Positions 17,283 through 25,909 of a stretch of DNA of 64,000 nt are shown here, in pieces. The position numbers and the translations under genes are program-made. Origin of the DNA: Rhodocyclales bacterium (lineage in GTDB: Bacteria > Pseudomonadota > Gammaproteobacteria > Burkholderiales > Rhodocyclaceae); the NCBI GenBank assembly GCA_028292505.1, contig JAQGMF010000054.1:1-64000 (forward strand), written 5' to 3'. Each line of letters opens with the position of its first letter. Within the stretch, counting starts at the first letter, position 1. The notes under the pieces are model-generated. The model was not told the origin of the DNA, ran no database searches, and saw nothing but the letters and a program-made list of their open reading frames with translations.

Positions 17283-19853
17283 TCAGGCCTCGGCAACGCG
17301 CTTGGCAATATGCGCCAAGGCTTCCTCAATCTGATCGATCAAGATCAGGACCAGATCGTCCTCCTTGAGTTGTGCCAAGGCGGTATCGATGGCGACGAAC
17401 TCGCCATGGATTTCCTGCACCTTGCTGGTCCGCTGCGCACCTTCCAATCCTTGGCGCAAGAGCGATAGCACTTCACCGTCTGCGCGTCCGCGCTGGCAAG
17501 CATCCTGGTAGAGAATCACTTCGTCGAAGGCATCGCCCAGAATCTCGGTTTGCTGACGGATGTCTTCGTCGCGCCGATCGCCGGCGCCACTGATAACGAC
17601 CGAACGCCGCTTGGCAGGCATCGCTTCCACGGCACGCACGAGTGCAGTGATCGCATCCGCGTTGTGGCCGTAGTCGGCGATGACGGTCGCGCCACGGTAG
17701 TCGAACACATTGAAGCGCCCCGGCGCGTTGTCGCTGTCGCCGACGAAGTTGGACAGGCCCTCGGCAATCGCATTCCAGTCGATGCCTGCACCCCACGCAG
17801 CGGCCACCGAAGCCATGACATTTTCAACCTGGAAAGCAATGCTGCCACCGCGCGTCAGCGGTACCTGCGCCAGGGGAATGCGGGCGTTGAAGCGCCCTTC
17901 GGCTGCGACGACGTGACCGTCTTCGACGAAGACGACACGCTTGCCCTGCGCACGATGCGTGACGATGACAGGGTGATGGTGATTGGCAGCGAAGTAGATG
18001 ACCTGCCCCGGACAACTGGCCGCCATGCTGGCGACGATGGCGTCGGCCGCATTGAGCACGGCGTAACCATCGGTAGAAACGTTGTGCACGATGACGCGCT
18101 TGAGCACCGCGAGGTCTTCGACGGTGGTGATGTAGTTGAGCCCGAGATGGTCGCCGAGTCCGACATTGGTGACGACCGCCACCTTGCAGCGATCGAAACC
18201 CAGACCTTCGCGCAGCATGCCACCGCGCGCCGTCTCGAATACGGCGGCATCGACGTCCGGATGCAGCAGCACGTTACGCGCACTACGCGGGCCGCTGCAG
18301 TCGCCGGTATCGACACGCTTGCTCTGAATGTACACGCCATCGGTATTGGTCATGCCGACGCGCAGGCCGCTCTTGCCGAGAATGTGAGCAGTGAGTCGCA
18401 CGGTGGTGGTCTTGCCGTTGGTGCCGGTAATCGCAATCACGGGTATGCGTCCGTCATCACCTGGCGCGAAGATTTCGCCGATGATCGCGGAACCCACATC
18501 GCGACCCTTGCCGTAAGACGGCGACAGGTGCATGCGCAGGCCCGGCGCGGCATTCACTTCGACGATGCCGCCGGCCTGCTCCTCCAACGGTCGCAGCACG
18601 GAATCGCACACCACATCCACGCCGCAAACGTCGAGGCCCACCATGTGTGCCGCCGCAACGGCGCGCGCCGCGACTTCGGGATGCACATCGTCGGTGACAT
18701 CGGTGGCCGTGCCGCCGGTCGACAGGTTGGCATTGTTGCGCAGGATCACACGCAACCCCTTGGGGGGTACTGAGTCTGGCGCCATGCCCTGGGTCTCAAG
18801 ACGTGATATGGCAATGTCATCGAAGCGAATCTTGGTCAGGGACGTGGCATGGCCATCGCCACGACGTGGATCGCGATTGACCGCTTCGACCAACTCACGC
18901 ACGGTATGCACACCGTCGCCCACCACCAGCGGCGGCTCACGACGCGCGGCAGCAATGAGGCGGCTGCCCACCACCAGCAAGCGGAAATCGTTGCCCGGCA
19001 GGAAGCGTTCGACGAGCACATCGTCGCTGATTTCGGCAGCGGCCTTGAAAGCAATCTCGATATGCTCGCGCGTCATGATGTTGACGGTAACGCCCTTGCC
19101 CTGATTGCCGTCCTGTGGCTTGACAACAACCGGCAGACCGATTTCCTGCGCGGCTTTCCAGGCATCGTCCATATCGCTGACCGGTCGGCCTTTGGGCACC
19201 GGCACACCAGCGGCTTCGAGCAGCTTCTTGGTCAGCTCTTTGTCCTGCGCGATGGTCTCGGAGATGGCACTGGTGCGATCGATTTCGGCAGCCTGGATGC
19301 GACGCTGTTTGCTGCCCCAACCGAACTGCACCATGCTGCCCGTGGTGAGGCGACGAAACGGAATGCCACGCGACACGGCAGCTTGCACGATAGCGCCGGT
19401 CGACGGCCCGAGACGCACGTCCTCATCGAGTTCGCGCAAACGCTGCAAAGCGCCATCCAGATCGAAGCCCGTGCTTTCTGCCGCAGCACGGATAAGGTCC
19501 TGCGCCAGTTCGAGTGCGAGCTTGCCGACGGCTTCCTCACTGTATTCGACAACGACCTGGTAAACACCCGTCTCGTCCGTTACGGTGGTGCGGCTGAAGG
19601 TCACCGGACACCCGGCCTGTGCTTGCAGCCCCAACGCCGCGTATTCGAGCACGTGAGCCATCGATGGCTCTTCATCGTGCTTGGTCGGGCGGACAGCGCC
19701 GATCTGCGGAAACAACGCACGCAGACGCACATCGAAACCAGGCAGACGCGCCAGCGAACACTCCACCTCCGAACAGACGACGACGCTCTCGATCGAGTAG
19801 TGACGACTCCACAGATTGGGGCCGCGCAGTGCGCGGATACGTGAAACTTCCAT
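17283..19853 (-). CDS. cphA: Cyanophycin synthetase, two intact nucleotide sites
   Basis: An 856-residue enzyme that builds the storage polymer multi-L-arginyl-poly-L-aspartate. The N-terminal domain starts MEVSRIRALRGPNLW. An ATP-grasp domain follows (GLPVVVKPQDGNQGKGV, IVEVNAAPGLRMHL), which in the family adds aspartate to the backbone. The Mur-ligase-like half has an intact P-loop ITGTNGKTTT near residues 475-483 and the C-terminal VIADYGHNADAI, which adds arginine. The ATG at 19853 follows AGGAAGA. It lies 47 bases behind cphA' on the same strand. No cyanophycinase gene is in the window. Confidence 0.96.
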   Translation of the reverse strand: MEVSRIRALRGPNLWSRHYSIESVVVCSEVECSLARLPGFDVRLRALFPQIGAVRPTKHDEEPSMAHVLEYAALGLQAQAGCPVTFSRTTVTDETGVYQVVVEYSEEAVGKLALELAQDLIRAAAESTGFDLDGALQRLRELDEDVRLGPSTGAIVQAAVSRGIPFRRLTTGSMVQFGWGSKQRRIQAAEIDRTSAISETIAQDKELTKKLLEAAGVPVPKGRPVSDMDDAWKAAQEIGLPVVVKPQDGNQGKGVTVNIMTREHIEIAFKAAAEISDDVLVERFLPGNDFRLLVVGSRLIAAARREPPLVVGDGVHTVRELVEAVNRDPRRGDGHATSLTKIRFDDIAISRLETQGMAPDSVPPKGLRVILRNNANLSTGGTATDVTDDVHPEVAARAVAAAHMVGLDVCGVDVVCDSVLRPLEEQAGGIVEVNAAPGLRMHLSPSYGKGRDVGSAIIGEIFAPGDDGRIPVIAITGTNGKTTTVRLTAHILGKSGLRVGMTNTDGVYIQSKRVDTGDCSGPRSARNVLLHPDVDAAVFETARGGMLREGLGFDRCKVAVVTNVGLGDHLGLNYITTVEDLAVLKRVIVHNVSTDGYAVLNAADAIVASMAASCPGQVIYFAANHHHPVIVTHRAQGKRVVFVEDGHVVAAEGRFNARIPLAQVPLTRGGSIAFQVENVMASVAAAWGAGIDWNAIAEGLSNFVGDSDNAPGRFNVFDYRGATVIADYGHNADAITALVRAVEAMPAKRRSVVISGAGDRRDEDIRQQTEILGDAFDEVILYQDACQRGRADGEVLSLLRQGLEGAQRTSKVQEIHGEFVAIDTALAQLKEDDLVLILIDQIEEALAHIAKRVAEA

Positions 19854-19900
19854 CAAGCTCTTCCTGTTGTGATGCAGTTTCTCTTGTGCGCGAATGCCGC

Positions 19901-22081
19901 TCAGCGGCGTGCGCGCTTATTCATGACGCCCGCATTTTTGTTTGCATCGAAACTCGATTCGAAACTGCCGATGCCCGTGCTCATCAGGTCCGGTGCCAAA
20001 CCCAGCGCCCATGCCGCAGCGACGGCCGCGAGCGTCGCGCTCGGTGGCGCAATCGGCCGTGCCGTGAGTCGCTGCACCTGACTGCCCGTGCGCAGCACGA
20101 TGGCGCCGTCGCGCAGCACCACTGCGCGACCGTTGCGCCCGAAATGTGCCGTCATGACATCGGAATTTTCGTCGAGTCCGTAGAAGATTACCTCGCCATC
20201 GCTGAGGTCGGCCATCGCGGCCACCCCCGCGTCATCGGCATTGAGCACCGCCACGCCCTCGTCCAGCACCACATCGACCTGGGTGCGCAACACACCCGCC
20301 ATCTTCTCGTCGTCGAGAATATCGAAGCGCGCGACATCTTCGGTGTGACGCAACGAAGTCACCACGCCGACATTGCATCTGTCATACGGCAGACCTTCGC
20401 CGAGAATGGCTGCGGCGGGGGTCTCGAACACCGCGGCCTGCATGGTGCGGTTGATGAGCAGGCGCTGCCCGGCATGCCAGTTGGCGCAATCGCCACGCTC
20501 GACTTGGCGTTGATCGAAGTAGAGACCATCGCGACAGGCAACACCCGCATGGCGGCCATCGATGTATAGCAGCCAGGCGATGAGCCGCGCTACGCGCGTG
20601 GTGTCGTCGCTGCCGGTCACACCGACGATGGGAATGCGGCCGTTGTTGTCCTCGGGAAACAGATGATCGACGATAGGACGCCCGACTGCGCGCGGCTCGC
20701 CCTCGGCCGGCCGAAGATGCATCAGCAGACCGGGGCCGGCATTCACTTCGACGATGGCACCGCGTTGCTCTTCGAGCGGGCGCGAAATATCTTGCGCCAC
20801 AAGATCGACACCGGCGATGTCCAGGCCGACGATGCGCGCCGCCAGCGACACGGCCGCAGCGACAGCAGGATGAACCTTGTCGGTCACATCGAGCGACACG
20901 TTGCCATTGCGCTGGATCAGCACCTGACGGCCTTCCGCAGGCACCGACTCAGCCGTCAGACCCTGCCGCTGCAACTCCAGCTTTATGGCAGTGTCATTGT
21001 CGATCATCAGCTTGTTGAGCGGGAAATCTTCCGTCAGCCCGCGACGCGGATCGCTGTTGATCTGGCGCTCGACCAGATCGAACACATTGGTTTTGCCGTC
21101 GCCCGTAATCCTGGCCACTTCGCCACGCGCGGCTGCCACAACCCGGCCGCCAACGACCAGCAAACGATGTTCGTCACCGGCGATAAAACACTCGACGAGC
21201 ACTTCGCTGCCGTGACGCGCGGCAAGGTGGAATGCGGCCTCCACATCCTCGCGCGAAGACAGATCCAGCGACACGCCGCGGCCATGGTTCGCGTCGGTAG
21301 GTTTGACAACGACCGGCAGACCCACGTCCAGCGCCGCTTCCCAGGCGTCTTCGACGCTCGCGACCACACGCCCGTCGGGCACTGGCACCCCACATGCCGA
21401 TAGCATACTCTTGGTCAGATCCTTATCGCTGGCGATACTCTCGGCAATCGCACAGGTTTGGTCAGTCTCGGCCGTCCACACACGACGCTGCTTCGCGCCG
21501 TAACCCAATTGCACCAGGTTGCCGGCCGTCAGGCGAATGGAGGGAATGCGACGCTCGGTTGCAGCATCGACAATGCACGCCGTGCTCGGCCCAAGACACA
21601 GGGATTCTGCAACGTCGGTCAACTCGATTGCTTTGGCGGCGACGTCGAATGGCTCGTCATTGATCGCCGCCATGATCAGATCGCGCCCGGCATACAAGCA
21701 GGCGCGCGTCACTTCCTCCTGACGCGAACGCACCACGACCTTGTAAACGCCTCGCTTCGAGGTGCTGCGCGCCTTGCCGAAACCGGTGCGCTGGCCAGCG
21801 AGGTTCTGCAGCTCCAGCGTCACGTGCTCAAGGATGTGCGCGGGCCAGGTGCCTTCCTCGACACGCCGCAAAAATCCACCCGGCTCGCCATAGCTGCAAC
21901 GATGCTCGGCGAGGCCAGGCAACCAGGCGGACAAACGTTCGTAAAATCCGGGAAGCATATTGGAGGGGAAATCCTCCAGCTCGCCGATATCGACCAGTGC
22001 TTCGAGCGCGGGGCGATAGGTCCAGATGTTCGGGCCGCGCAGCGGACGCACATCGATTATTTGAATGTCTCGTTTGCTCAT
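19901..22081 (-). CDS. cphA': Cyanophycin synthetase-like CphA' with degenerate Mur site
   Basis: A 726-residue paralogue of the adjacent CphA. The N-terminal domain (VRPLRGPNIWTYRPALE) and ATP-grasp domain (GLPVVVKPTDANHGRGV, IVEVNAGPGLLMHL) are conserved. At the Mur P-loop (about residues 487-495) it reads GVTGSDDTTRV instead of ITGTNGKTTT, so the catalytic lysine is missing, and the protein ends about 130 residues early, losing the Mur C-terminal domain. One nucleotide site should therefore work. Such one-site enzymes in cyanobacteria (CphA2) polymerise beta-aspartyl-arginine dipeptides; the same activity here is inference. It is the first gene of the cphA'-cphA unit and diverges from the ABC exporter. 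Confidence 0.92.
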   Translation of the reverse strand: MSKRDIQIIDVRPLRGPNIWTYRPALEALVDIGELEDFPSNMLPGFYERLSAWLPGLAEHRCSYGEPGGFLRRVEEGTWPAHILEHVTLELQNLAGQRTGFGKARSTSKRGVYKVVVRSRQEEVTRACLYAGRDLIMAAINDEPFDVAAKAIELTDVAESLCLGPSTACIVDAATERRIPSIRLTAGNLVQLGYGAKQRRVWTAETDQTCAIAESIASDKDLTKSMLSACGVPVPDGRVVASVEDAWEAALDVGLPVVVKPTDANHGRGVSLDLSSREDVEAAFHLAARHGSEVLVECFIAGDEHRLLVVGGRVVAAARGEVARITGDGKTNVFDLVERQINSDPRRGLTEDFPLNKLMIDNDTAIKLELQRQGLTAESVPAEGRQVLIQRNGNVSLDVTDKVHPAVAAAVSLAARIVGLDIAGVDLVAQDISRPLEEQRGAIVEVNAGPGLLMHLRPAEGEPRAVGRPIVDHLFPEDNNGRIPIVGVTGSDDTTRVARLIAWLLYIDGRHAGVACRDGLYFDQRQVERGDCANWHAGQRLLINRTMQAAVFETPAAAILGEGLPYDRCNVGVVTSLRHTEDVARFDILDDEKMAGVLRTQVDVVLDEGVAVLNADDAGVAAMADLSDGEVIFYGLDENSDVMTAHFGRNGRAVVLRDGAIVLRTGSQVQRLTARPIAPPSATLAAVAAAWALGLAPDLMSTGIGSFESSFDANKNAGVMNKRARR

Positions 22082-22404
22082 CTATGGCTTGCTTGGGAAC
22101 CTGAAATACGCGCCGTGCAATGCTTAACGCAAGCACAGGCCATTCGTTTACCTGAGGCTCGATTATCGTCCCGACGGTCGCCTTGCGGGGAATGGGATGG
22201 CACACTGTGAGCCCTGAAAGCATCGCCCGATGCGGGCAATTGGGAAAAACAACTCGCATTTCAAGGCCTTACAGCGAATTGACGGGCATTGTGAAAATTT
22301 CACCCGCCATCGCATGCCAAGGCAGACAACCCCGGACGGGGGTTACGCGTTGATAGCCAGGCTGGCCACGGCCAAGAAAACAGAGACACCCGCACCGGGC
22401 ATAC
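22082..22404. other. Divergent control region of the cyanophycin block
   Basis: About 320 bases between cphA' and the ABC exporter gene. It must hold promoters in both directions. I see no clear operator, repeat or gene; short reading frames here are not supported by composition or start sites. Confidence 0.4.
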
Positions 22405-24750
22405 ATGAACCACCCTGCAAATCATCATTCCCTTTCGACGCCCCCTGTGACACCTCCGTTGACGCCCGACAGTACGCTGCCCGTCACATGGCGCGGCAAG
22501 CTCGCGGCAGAATTGGCGAGCGACGAAAAAATTCTCGCCACGCTCGACACCGATCTCGATGCACGACTGCACTTCACTGATGGCATTGTCATATTAACGA
22601 ACCAGCGCCTTGCCGCCTGCAACGCGACGGACGAGACCTGGCAGCAATGGCGCCTGACGCCCGAACTCAACCTGCAGCATTTCGACCATGCCGGCGTGGG
22701 CACACTGGAGCTGTTCGACGGCACACGGCGCCTCGCCCACTGGCGTTACACACTCGGGCAGAACCTCGCTGCATTGCGCCTGATCAACGAGTTCAGCAAG
22801 CAACGCGACGTCATGACAGACGGGTACGCCGCTGCAGCACAGAACGACGCGGCCAGCGTCGAACTGTGTCCGCAATGCAGAGCACCGCTCGACCCGGAAC
22901 TGGACGAGTGCCCGGTGTGCGCCAAGGAAATCCTCACGCCGCCTTCGACGTGGACGCTGCTGCGCCTGTGGCGCTTCGCCAAGCCCTACAACATGCAGTT
23001 GCTGGCCGGCTTCCTGCTGATGCTCGCCGGCACGGCGGCGACGCTGGTGCCGCCCTATCTCACCATGCCGCTGATGGACAAGGTGCTGATCCCGTTCGAA
23101 GACGGCCAGAAAATCGACACTACGCTGGTCGGCTGGTGCCTCGGCGGCCTGCTCGGCTCAGCCCTGCTCGCCTGGTCGCTCGGGTGGGCGCGCACCTACA
23201 TTCTGGCGCTGGTCTCCGAGCGCATCAGCGCCGATCTGCGCACTGCAACGTATGAGCACCTGCTCGATCTATCGCTCGAATACTTCGGCGGCAAGCGTAC
23301 CGGCGACCTGATCTCGCGCATCGGCTCGGAGTCGGACCGCATCAGCGTGTTCCTGTCGCTGCACGCACTCGACTTCGTCACCGATGTACTGATGATCCTT
23401 ATGACATCGGCAATCCTCTTCAGCATCAATCCCTGGCTGGCGCTGGTCACCCTGCTGCCGCTGCCCTTCATCGCATGGATGATCCACATCGTGCGCGACC
23501 GTCTGCGCACTGGCTTCGAAAAAATCGACCGTGTGTGGGGTGAAGTCACCAATGTGCTCGCCGACACTATTCCCGGCATCCGCGTGGTCAAGGCCTTCGC
23601 GCAGGAGCGGCGCGAAACGAAGCGTTTTCGCGAAGCCAATCGTCATAACCTGACAATCAACGATCGCCTCAACAAAACCTGGTCGCTGTTCACGCCGACC
23701 GTCTCGCTGCTCACCGAAATCGGTCTGCTGGTGGTGTGGGCTTTCGGCATCTGGCAGGTGTCGCGCCACGACATCACCGTCGGCGTGCTCACGGCTTTCC
23801 TCGCCTACATCGGGCGCTTCTACGCACGGCTGGATTCGATGAGCCGCATCGTATCGGTGACGCAAAAGGCCGCAGCCGGTGCCAAGCGCATCTTCGATAT
23901 TCTCGACCATGTCTCCAGCGTGCCGGAGCCGACCAATCCCGTGCATCTGGAAACCGTCAGCGGACAGATCAGCATCGCCAATGTGGGCTTTCGTTATGGC
24001 AATCGCTCGGTGCTGCGCAATGTAAATCTTGAGATCAAGCCCGGCGAGATGATCGGCCTGGTCGGCCACAGCGGCTCGGGCAAAAGCACGATGGTGAATC
24101 TGATCTGTCGCTTCTACGATGTCACTGAAGGTTCGATTCGCGTCGATGGCGTAGACATCCGTTCGTTGCCAGTTACGGAATACCGACGTCATATCGGCCT
24201 GGTGCTGCAGGAACCCTTCCTGTTCTTCGGTACGATTGCCGACAACATCGCCTACGGCAAGCCCGGCGCCACGCGCGATGAGATTGTCGCCGCAGCGCGC
24301 GCCGCGCATGCGCACGAGTTCGTGCTGCGCTTGCCGCAAGGCTACGACTCGCTCGTCGGCGAGCGCGGTCAGGGCCTGTCGGGCGGCGAGCGTCAGCGCA
24401 TCTCGATTGCGCGTGCCTTGCTGATCAACCCGCGCATGCTGATCCTCGACGAAGCAACCTCATCGGTCGATACGGAGACGGAAAAAGAAATCCAGCGCGC
24501 GCTCGACAACCTCGTGCAGGGCCGCACCACGATTGCCATCGCGCACCGCTTGTCGACGCTGCGCAAGGCCGACCGGCTGGTGGTGATGGATCGTGGCGAG
24601 ATTGTCGAGATCGGCAATCACGATGAGTTGATGGCGGCACAAGGCGCTTATTACCGGCTCTACCAGGCGCAGGCGCGCAACGCTGAAACGCTTGAGGACA
24701 GCAGCGCAGGACATGACGATGGAAGCAGCGATGGAAACGACGATGAGTGA
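22405..24750 (+). CDS. Cyanophycin-associated ABC exporter-type ATPase/permease
   Basis: A 781-residue half-transporter. Residues 1-150 are an unusual cytoplasmic domain, followed by a zinc ribbon with CPQC (about 154) and CPVC (about 169). A six-segment exporter-type membrane domain spans about 195-480. The ATPase has Walker A GHSGSGKST (about 555), signature LSGGERQR (about 659) and Walker B MLILDEATSSVD. The same architecture next to cphA genes is known in betaproteobacteria as the cyanophycin metabolism-associated ABC transporter. What it moves is unknown. It overlaps the DUF1854 gene downstream, so the two proteins are made together. Confidence 0.9.
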   Translation: MNHPANHHSLSTPPVTPPLTPDSTLPVTWRGKLAAELASDEKILATLDTDLDARLHFTDGIVILTNQRLAACNATDETWQQWRLTPELNLQHFDHAGVGTLELFDGTRRLAHWRYTLGQNLAALRLINEFSKQRDVMTDGYAAAAQNDAASVELCPQCRAPLDPELDECPVCAKEILTPPSTWTLLRLWRFAKPYNMQLLAGFLLMLAGTAATLVPPYLTMPLMDKVLIPFEDGQKIDTTLVGWCLGGLLGSALLAWSLGWARTYILALVSERISADLRTATYEHLLDLSLEYFGGKRTGDLISRIGSESDRISVFLSLHALDFVTDVLMILMTSAILFSINPWLALVTLLPLPFIAWMIHIVRDRLRTGFEKIDRVWGEVTNVLADTIPGIRVVKAFAQERRETKRFREANRHNLTINDRLNKTWSLFTPTVSLLTEIGLLVVWAFGIWQVSRHDITVGVLTAFLAYIGRFYARLDSMSRIVSVTQKAAAGAKRIFDILDHVSSVPEPTNPVHLETVSGQISIANVGFRYGNRSVLRNVNLEIKPGEMIGLVGHSGSGKSTMVNLICRFYDVTEGSIRVDGVDIRSLPVTEYRRHIGLVLQEPFLFFGTIADNIAYGKPGATRDEIVAAARAAHAHEFVLRLPQGYDSLVGERGQGLSGGERQRISIARALLINPRMLILDEATSSVDTETEKEIQRALDNLVQGRTTIAIAHRLSTLRKADRLVVMDRGEIVEIGNHDELMAAQGAYYRLYQAQARNAETLEDSSAGHDDGSSDGNDDE

Positions 24751-25213
24751 GGTCACGTTCAAGTTGTCGCGCAATGCATCCGGCCGTCTTGAGCTGATTG
24801 CCGAGGACGGCATCGCTCATGACAATGTCGTACCCGTGCGCGCCTTCCCGATTTCGAACCCGCATGAAGGCATTTCGCTGGTAAGTGGCGACGGCCGCGA
24901 GCTGGTCTGGATCGAGCATCTCGACACGCTGCCTGCGGCGATACGCGCACTCGTCGAAGAGGAACTGGGCGCACGCGAATTCATGCCGGAGATTCGCAGT
25001 ATCCGCAAAGTTTCCACCTTCGCCACGCCGAGCAACTGGACCGTCGAAACGGATCGCGGCGACGCCAGTTTCGTGCTCAGGGGTGAAGAGGATATCCGCC
25101 GCATCGTCGGTGGTACGCTACTCATCGCCGACAGTCACGGCGTGCAATTCCTGATCCGTGACCAGTACGCGCTGGACCGTGCCAGCCGCCGTATTCTGGA
25201 TCGCTTTCTTTAA
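24713..25213 (+). CDS. Cyanophycin-associated DUF1854 protein
   Basis: About 166 residues, no signal peptide. It matches the DUF1854 family found beside cyanophycin synthetases: VVPVRAFPISNPHEGISLVS, GRELVWIEHLDTLP and the C-terminal LLIADSHGVQFLIRD. The function is not established. It overlaps the 3' end of the ABC exporter gene by 38 bases with the start at 24713; in-frame ATGs at 24719, 24731 and 24743 are alternatives, the last giving only an eight-base overlap. Overlap and family cooccurrence suggest that it acts with the exporter. Confidence 0.88.
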   Translation: MTMEAAMETTMSEVTFKLSRNASGRLELIAEDGIAHDNVVPVRAFPISNPHEGISLVSGDGRELVWIEHLDTLPAAIRALVEEELGAREFMPEIRSIRKVSTFATPSNWTVETDRGDASFVLRGEEDIRRIVGGTLLIADSHGVQFLIRDQYALDRASRRILDRFL

Positions 25214-25239
25214 ATTCATCTGTCATTCAAGGACCTGTC

Positions 25240-25701
25240 ATGTTCCGCTCCATCACCCGCATTGCAATCTCTGCCTTGTTGTTGCTGTCTCAGCACGCCT
25301 TTGCGCAAGACACGGGCCCCAATTTCCCGCACACCGATCTTTCCGTCGGCATGTTCCGCGTGGATGCGGAAGTCGCGTCGACAGAAGTCCTGCGCGAGTA
25401 TGGGCTGATGTTCCGCAAGAACATGGTCAGCAACGCAGGCATGGTCTTCATCTTCGACGCGCCACAGCAATACTGCATGTGGATGAAGAACACGCTGCTG
25501 CCACTGTCCGTGGCCTTCATCGATGACAGTGGCAAGATCACCAACATCGAGGACATGCAGCCTCTCACCGAGAATTCGCATTGCGCCAACCGCCCGGTGC
25601 GCTTTGCGTTGGAGATGAATAAGGGCTGGTTCAAGGACAAGAACTTCAAGGCCGGCACCAAGATCGTGGGCCTGGAGCGCTTTGGTGCGAAAGCGCAATA
25701 G
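25240..25701 (+). CDS. DUF192 family secreted protein
   Basis: A 153-residue protein with a signal peptide cleaved after HAFA. The mature part is a DUF192 domain: REYGLMFRKNMVSNAGMVFIF, CMWMKNTLLPLSVAFID and FALEMNKGWF. Family function is unknown; structures show a small beta fold. It follows the DUF1854 gene by 26 bases on the same strand and could be the last gene of that transcript, though DUF192 proteins are not known for a link to cyanophycin. Confidence 0.9.
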   Translation: MFRSITRIAISALLLLSQHAFAQDTGPNFPHTDLSVGMFRVDAEVASTEVLREYGLMFRKNMVSNAGMVFIFDAPQQYCMWMKNTLLPLSVAFIDDSGKITNIEDMQPLTENSHCANRPVRFALEMNKGWFKDKNFKAGTKIVGLERFGAKAQ

Positions 25702-25740
25702 CTGCGAAAAAAACAGGCTTGCTCGCCTCCGACATACACG

Positions 25741-25823
25741 CCGTCATTCCCGCGAAAGCGGGAATCCACTTGGTAGCGAAGACCTCACGTAGAAGTGGAT
25801 TCCCGCTTTCGCGGGAATGACGG
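25741..25823. repeat. Dispersed 83-bp palindromic repeat, copy 2
   Basis: Same element as at 11491-11573, with perfectly complementary ends of 27 bases beginning CCGTCATTCCCGCGAAAGCG. The centre (TTGGTAGCGAAGACCTCACG) differs from copy 1. It lies between two convergent genes. Confidence 0.92.
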
Positions 25824-25859
25824 ATTGGCCACGCGGGGAATTTAGTATTCAATTTCAAT

Positions 25860-25889
25860 AAAAAACGCCATCATGCGACGGCGTTTTTT
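25860..25889. terminator. Bidirectional terminator between DUF192 gene and rhlE
   Basis: AAAAAACGCC, ten-base loop, GGCGTTTTTT: a short GC stem flanked by A and T runs, able to act in both directions. It is 20 bases beyond the rhlE stop codon. Confidence 0.85.
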
Positions 25890-25909
25890 ATTGGCATGAC
25901 GACAAGGTA

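Noticed and set aside
17550..18773. A long open frame on the plus strand opposite cphA (and another at 18849-19844)
   Set aside because: They are antisense to a clearly conserved gene in GC-rich DNA, show no family motifs and have no ribosome site.
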